From contig JALQWE010000303.1 of the NCBI GenBank assembly GCA_023258825.1, positions 1 to 5,287 on the forward strand: a stretch of 5,287 nucleotides of DNA. The letters are read 5' to 3'. This document shows, piece after piece, positions 3,546 through 5,287 of this stretch; the first letter of the stretch is position 1; every line of letters starts with the position of its first letter. Below the pieces are notes generated by a model that ran no database searches, was not told the DNA's origin, and saw nothing but the letters and a program-made list of their open reading frames with translations. The position numbers and the translations under genes were made by a program. The DNA is from Planctomycetaceae bacterium (lineage in GTDB: Bacteria > Planctomycetota > Planctomycetia > Planctomycetales > Planctomycetaceae).

Positions 3546-5287
3546 GGCGGAGAGCGCATCAGAGGATCTGACGGTGTCAGGTGCTGAGGCTGAAGGTGCA
3601 TCCGTCGCATGGGATTCCGGGACTGCCGGAGGCCTGTCGTCCGCGGCCGGGTTGGCCGAGTCGGAGGCTGTGGCTGCCGGCCGCAGAGCCCCTGCAGATT
3701 CAGAGGATGTTTTCGGTTCGCGTGAGCGGATGCCGGATTCCACCGAATCTGAGGCCCTGAAGATTCTGCTGCAGGCGTCGGCGGCTGCGGAGTCGCTGCA
3801 GCAGCGATTTTCTGAGTTGAACCAGCGGCGTGCGGCCCTGACGGCTGACCAGCAGCAACTGCAGCATGAGCGACGTGCATTTGAGCAGCGGGCTCATGAC
3901 TTTGCCGCCGAAGTCGCCCAGTCCCGTGCAGAGCAGCGTGAGCTGACGGCCGATCTTGAGCGACGGCTTGCCCGGGTAGGGCAGCAGGAAGAGCAATTGT
4001 CGCGGCAGGCGGTTGAATTGCGCACGGCGCAGCGACTGCTGGCAGAAGAACGCGTTGTGCTGAAGCAGTCGGTGCGCGCGGAACTGGACGACGAACGCAT
4101 GAAGCTCAGTCAGGAGCGTGCGAGTCTGGATGCGGCGCGAGTGCGACTGCGTGAGCAGGGTGAGCGGGACCGCCAGGAGCACAGTGATCGACTGGCGGCG
4201 ATTCAGGAAGAGCTGCGTCAGGAACGTCAGCGACTGGCGGACCTGGCACGAGAAACAATTGCCGCCGAAACCTCACAGCTTTCTGAAAAACGGCTGGAGC
4301 TGGAGCGTGCCTACGAGCAGCAGGTGCAGGAGTTGCAGGTGCAGGTCGACGATCTGCAGCGGCAGCGTGAGCAGTTTGGTGAGCAGGTTGAGCTGGAACA
4401 GCAGCGTCTGCGCGAGGAAGTGGAAAAGAAGCGACAGGCGTTGCTGAGTGAGCAGAACAATCTGCAGCGACGTTATCGATTTCAGTTTGAGCATTTGACG
4501 CGGGCAAAGGAAGATCTGGAAGAGGAATTGCGAGCGTTTCGTCGTGAGCAGCAATTGTTCCGCAGTGAGCGGCTGCGATTTATGGAGCAGCATCGTCTGC
4601 GTTTTCGTCAGATGGAACGTGTTCGCAGTTTGCTGAGTTCCAGCGAAGAATCGCTCGGACGGGAACTGCGAATTCTGGATCGGACGCGGAATGCCACCAT
4701 GGCTGACCTGCTGCAGAAGCAGCGTCGGAGTGAGGAAGAGCGGGAAGCCGTCGTGCGGGACATTGAGAGTCGTCAGCGGAGCCTGCGTCAGCAGGAAGTC
4801 TCACTGGCTGAACTGGCCTCACGTCTGGAGGAGCGATCGCAGCGACTGACGCGGATGCGAGCCGAGCTGGACCAGACGCAGAGTGAAATTCTGGAGCAGC
4901 GGCTGGTGATTGAAGAGGCCAGGGACGCGCTGGTACGCGATGCCGTCTCACCGGAAATTGCGCGAGCGCGACTGGAGCAGGCCCGGCATGATGTGCAGTC
5001 GTATTTTGAACGTCTGCGACTGCAGGTCTTTGCTGAGCGCGACAAGGTGGATACGGCACTGGCAGAACTGGCGGAGCGTCAGGCAGAGTTTCGGCAGGAC
5101 CGTGCGGAGCTGGAACAGTACTTCGCCAGCCGTGAAGAAGAGCTGGGGACTCGCAGCGATGACGGTGTCCTGGATCAGCAACTGCGGATGAATACCGAAT
5201 TGCGGGATCAGTTGGCGACGCTGCAGCAACGCTGGCAGGGGGAACGACTTGAAGCCGAGCGAACAATACGGGAGCTGCTGGATCAGT
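3544..5287 (+). CDS. Long coiled-coil protein, 3' end beyond the window
   Basis: The frame is open from ATG 3544 to the last base, giving 581 residues without a stop, so the gene is truncated by the window edge. Residues 1-68 are an acidic, Ala/Ser/Gly-rich, probably disordered segment with Pro50 and Pro64. From about residue 69 the chain becomes Gln/Glu/Arg/Leu-rich with Leu, Ala and Val at heptad-like spacing; no Pro occurs until Pro470 (AVSPEIARARL), so about 400 residues could form one continuous coiled coil, then a second helical stretch follows to the edge. I saw no Cys. There is no signal peptide or membrane segment in the visible part, so it is probably cytoplasmic. No catalytic domain is visible; a C-terminal domain may lie outside. 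Structural or scaffolding roles (SMC-like or coiled-coil cytoskeletal proteins) are possible, but there is no Walker A motif at the N-terminus, which argues against SMC. Long coiled-coil proteins of this kind are common in planctomycetes. Confidence 0.9.
   Translation, partial: MAESASEDLTVSGAEAEGASVAWDSGTAGGLSSAAGLAESEAVAAGRRAPADSEDVFGSRERMPDSTESEALKILLQASAAAESLQQRFSELNQRRAALTADQQQLQHERRAFEQRAHDFAAEVAQSRAEQRELTADLERRLARVGQQEEQLSRQAVELRTAQRLLAEERVVLKQSVRAELDDERMKLSQERASLDAARVRLREQGERDRQEHSDRLAAIQEELRQERQRLADLARETIAAETSQLSEKRLELERAYEQQVQELQVQVDDLQRQREQFGEQVELEQQRLREEVEKKRQALLSEQNNLQRRYRFQFEHLTRAKEDLEEELRAFRREQQLFRSERLRFMEQHRLRFRQMERVRSLLSSSEESLGRELRILDRTRNATMADLLQKQRRSEEEREAVVRDIESRQRSLRQQEVSLAELASRLEERSQRLTRMRAELDQTQSEILEQRLVIEEARDALVRDAVSPEIARARLEQARHDVQSYFERLRLQVFAERDKVDTALAELAERQAEFRQDRAELEQYFASREEELGTRSDDGVLDQQLRMNTELRDQLATLQQRWQGERLEAERTIRELLDQ

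Noticed and set aside
3369..3587. Plus-strand frame between thioredoxin and the coiled-coil gene.
   Set aside because: It overlaps the start of the coiled-coil gene in another frame, has no ribosome binding site, and its Val/Asp/Gly/Cys-rich product resembles the antisense shadows seen elsewhere in the window.
3700..5266. Several long minus-strand frames (up to 228 codons) opposite the coiled-coil gene.
   Set aside because: The Gln/Glu/Arg/Leu codon bias of the coiled-coil gene keeps the opposite frames open. The products are low-complexity Ala/Pro/Ser or Leu/Gln-rich chains, whereas the plus frame has a strong ribosome binding site and a coherent protein.

Overview
The window looks like chromosomal DNA of a moderately GC-rich bacterium. 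A member of the Planctomycetota is the best fit: a xylose-isomerase-like sugar isomerase, small DUF3467 proteins and a very long Gln/Glu/Arg-rich coiled-coil protein together are typical of that phylum. This placement comes from protein style only; there is no rRNA or other phylogenetic marker. I see no transposase, integrase, tRNA, rRNA or CRISPR array.

Left half, minus strand, read right to left. A 110-residue DUF3467 protein (2284-1952) ends just before a strong intrinsic terminator (1886-1918). Next come a 222-residue protein that appears to hold two further diverged DUF3467-like domains (1825-1157) and a TIM-barrel sugar phosphate isomerase/epimerase (928-116). The terminator and the 228-base gap before the isomerase suggest separate transcription units.

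Middle, 2285-2897: a 613-base divergent control region with no convincing gene. On the minus strand, just before the DUF3467 gene, a hairpin plus T6 tract competes with an alternative hairpin, which has the layout of a transcription attenuator. Two more inverted repeats lie upstream of it. On the plus strand there is a near-consensus sigma70-type promoter (TTGACA, 17 bases, AATAAT) followed by a leader of about 257 bases with several potential stems, ending at the thioredoxin gene.

Right half, plus strand. Thioredoxin (2898-3230) has an intact WCGPC site and is followed by weak terminator-like hairpins. After a 313-base gap, a gene with a strong Shine-Dalgarno sequence starts at 3544 and is still open at the right edge. 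It encodes at least 581 residues, mostly uninterrupted coiled coil. A possible 62-codon minus-strand ORF (3357-3545) fills most of the gap and meets the coiled-coil gene head to head; its status is uncertain.

No single pathway links these genes. The most interesting features are the attenuator-like leader of the DUF3467 gene, the clustering of three DUF3467-type domains in two neighbouring genes, and the long structured leader of the thioredoxin gene.
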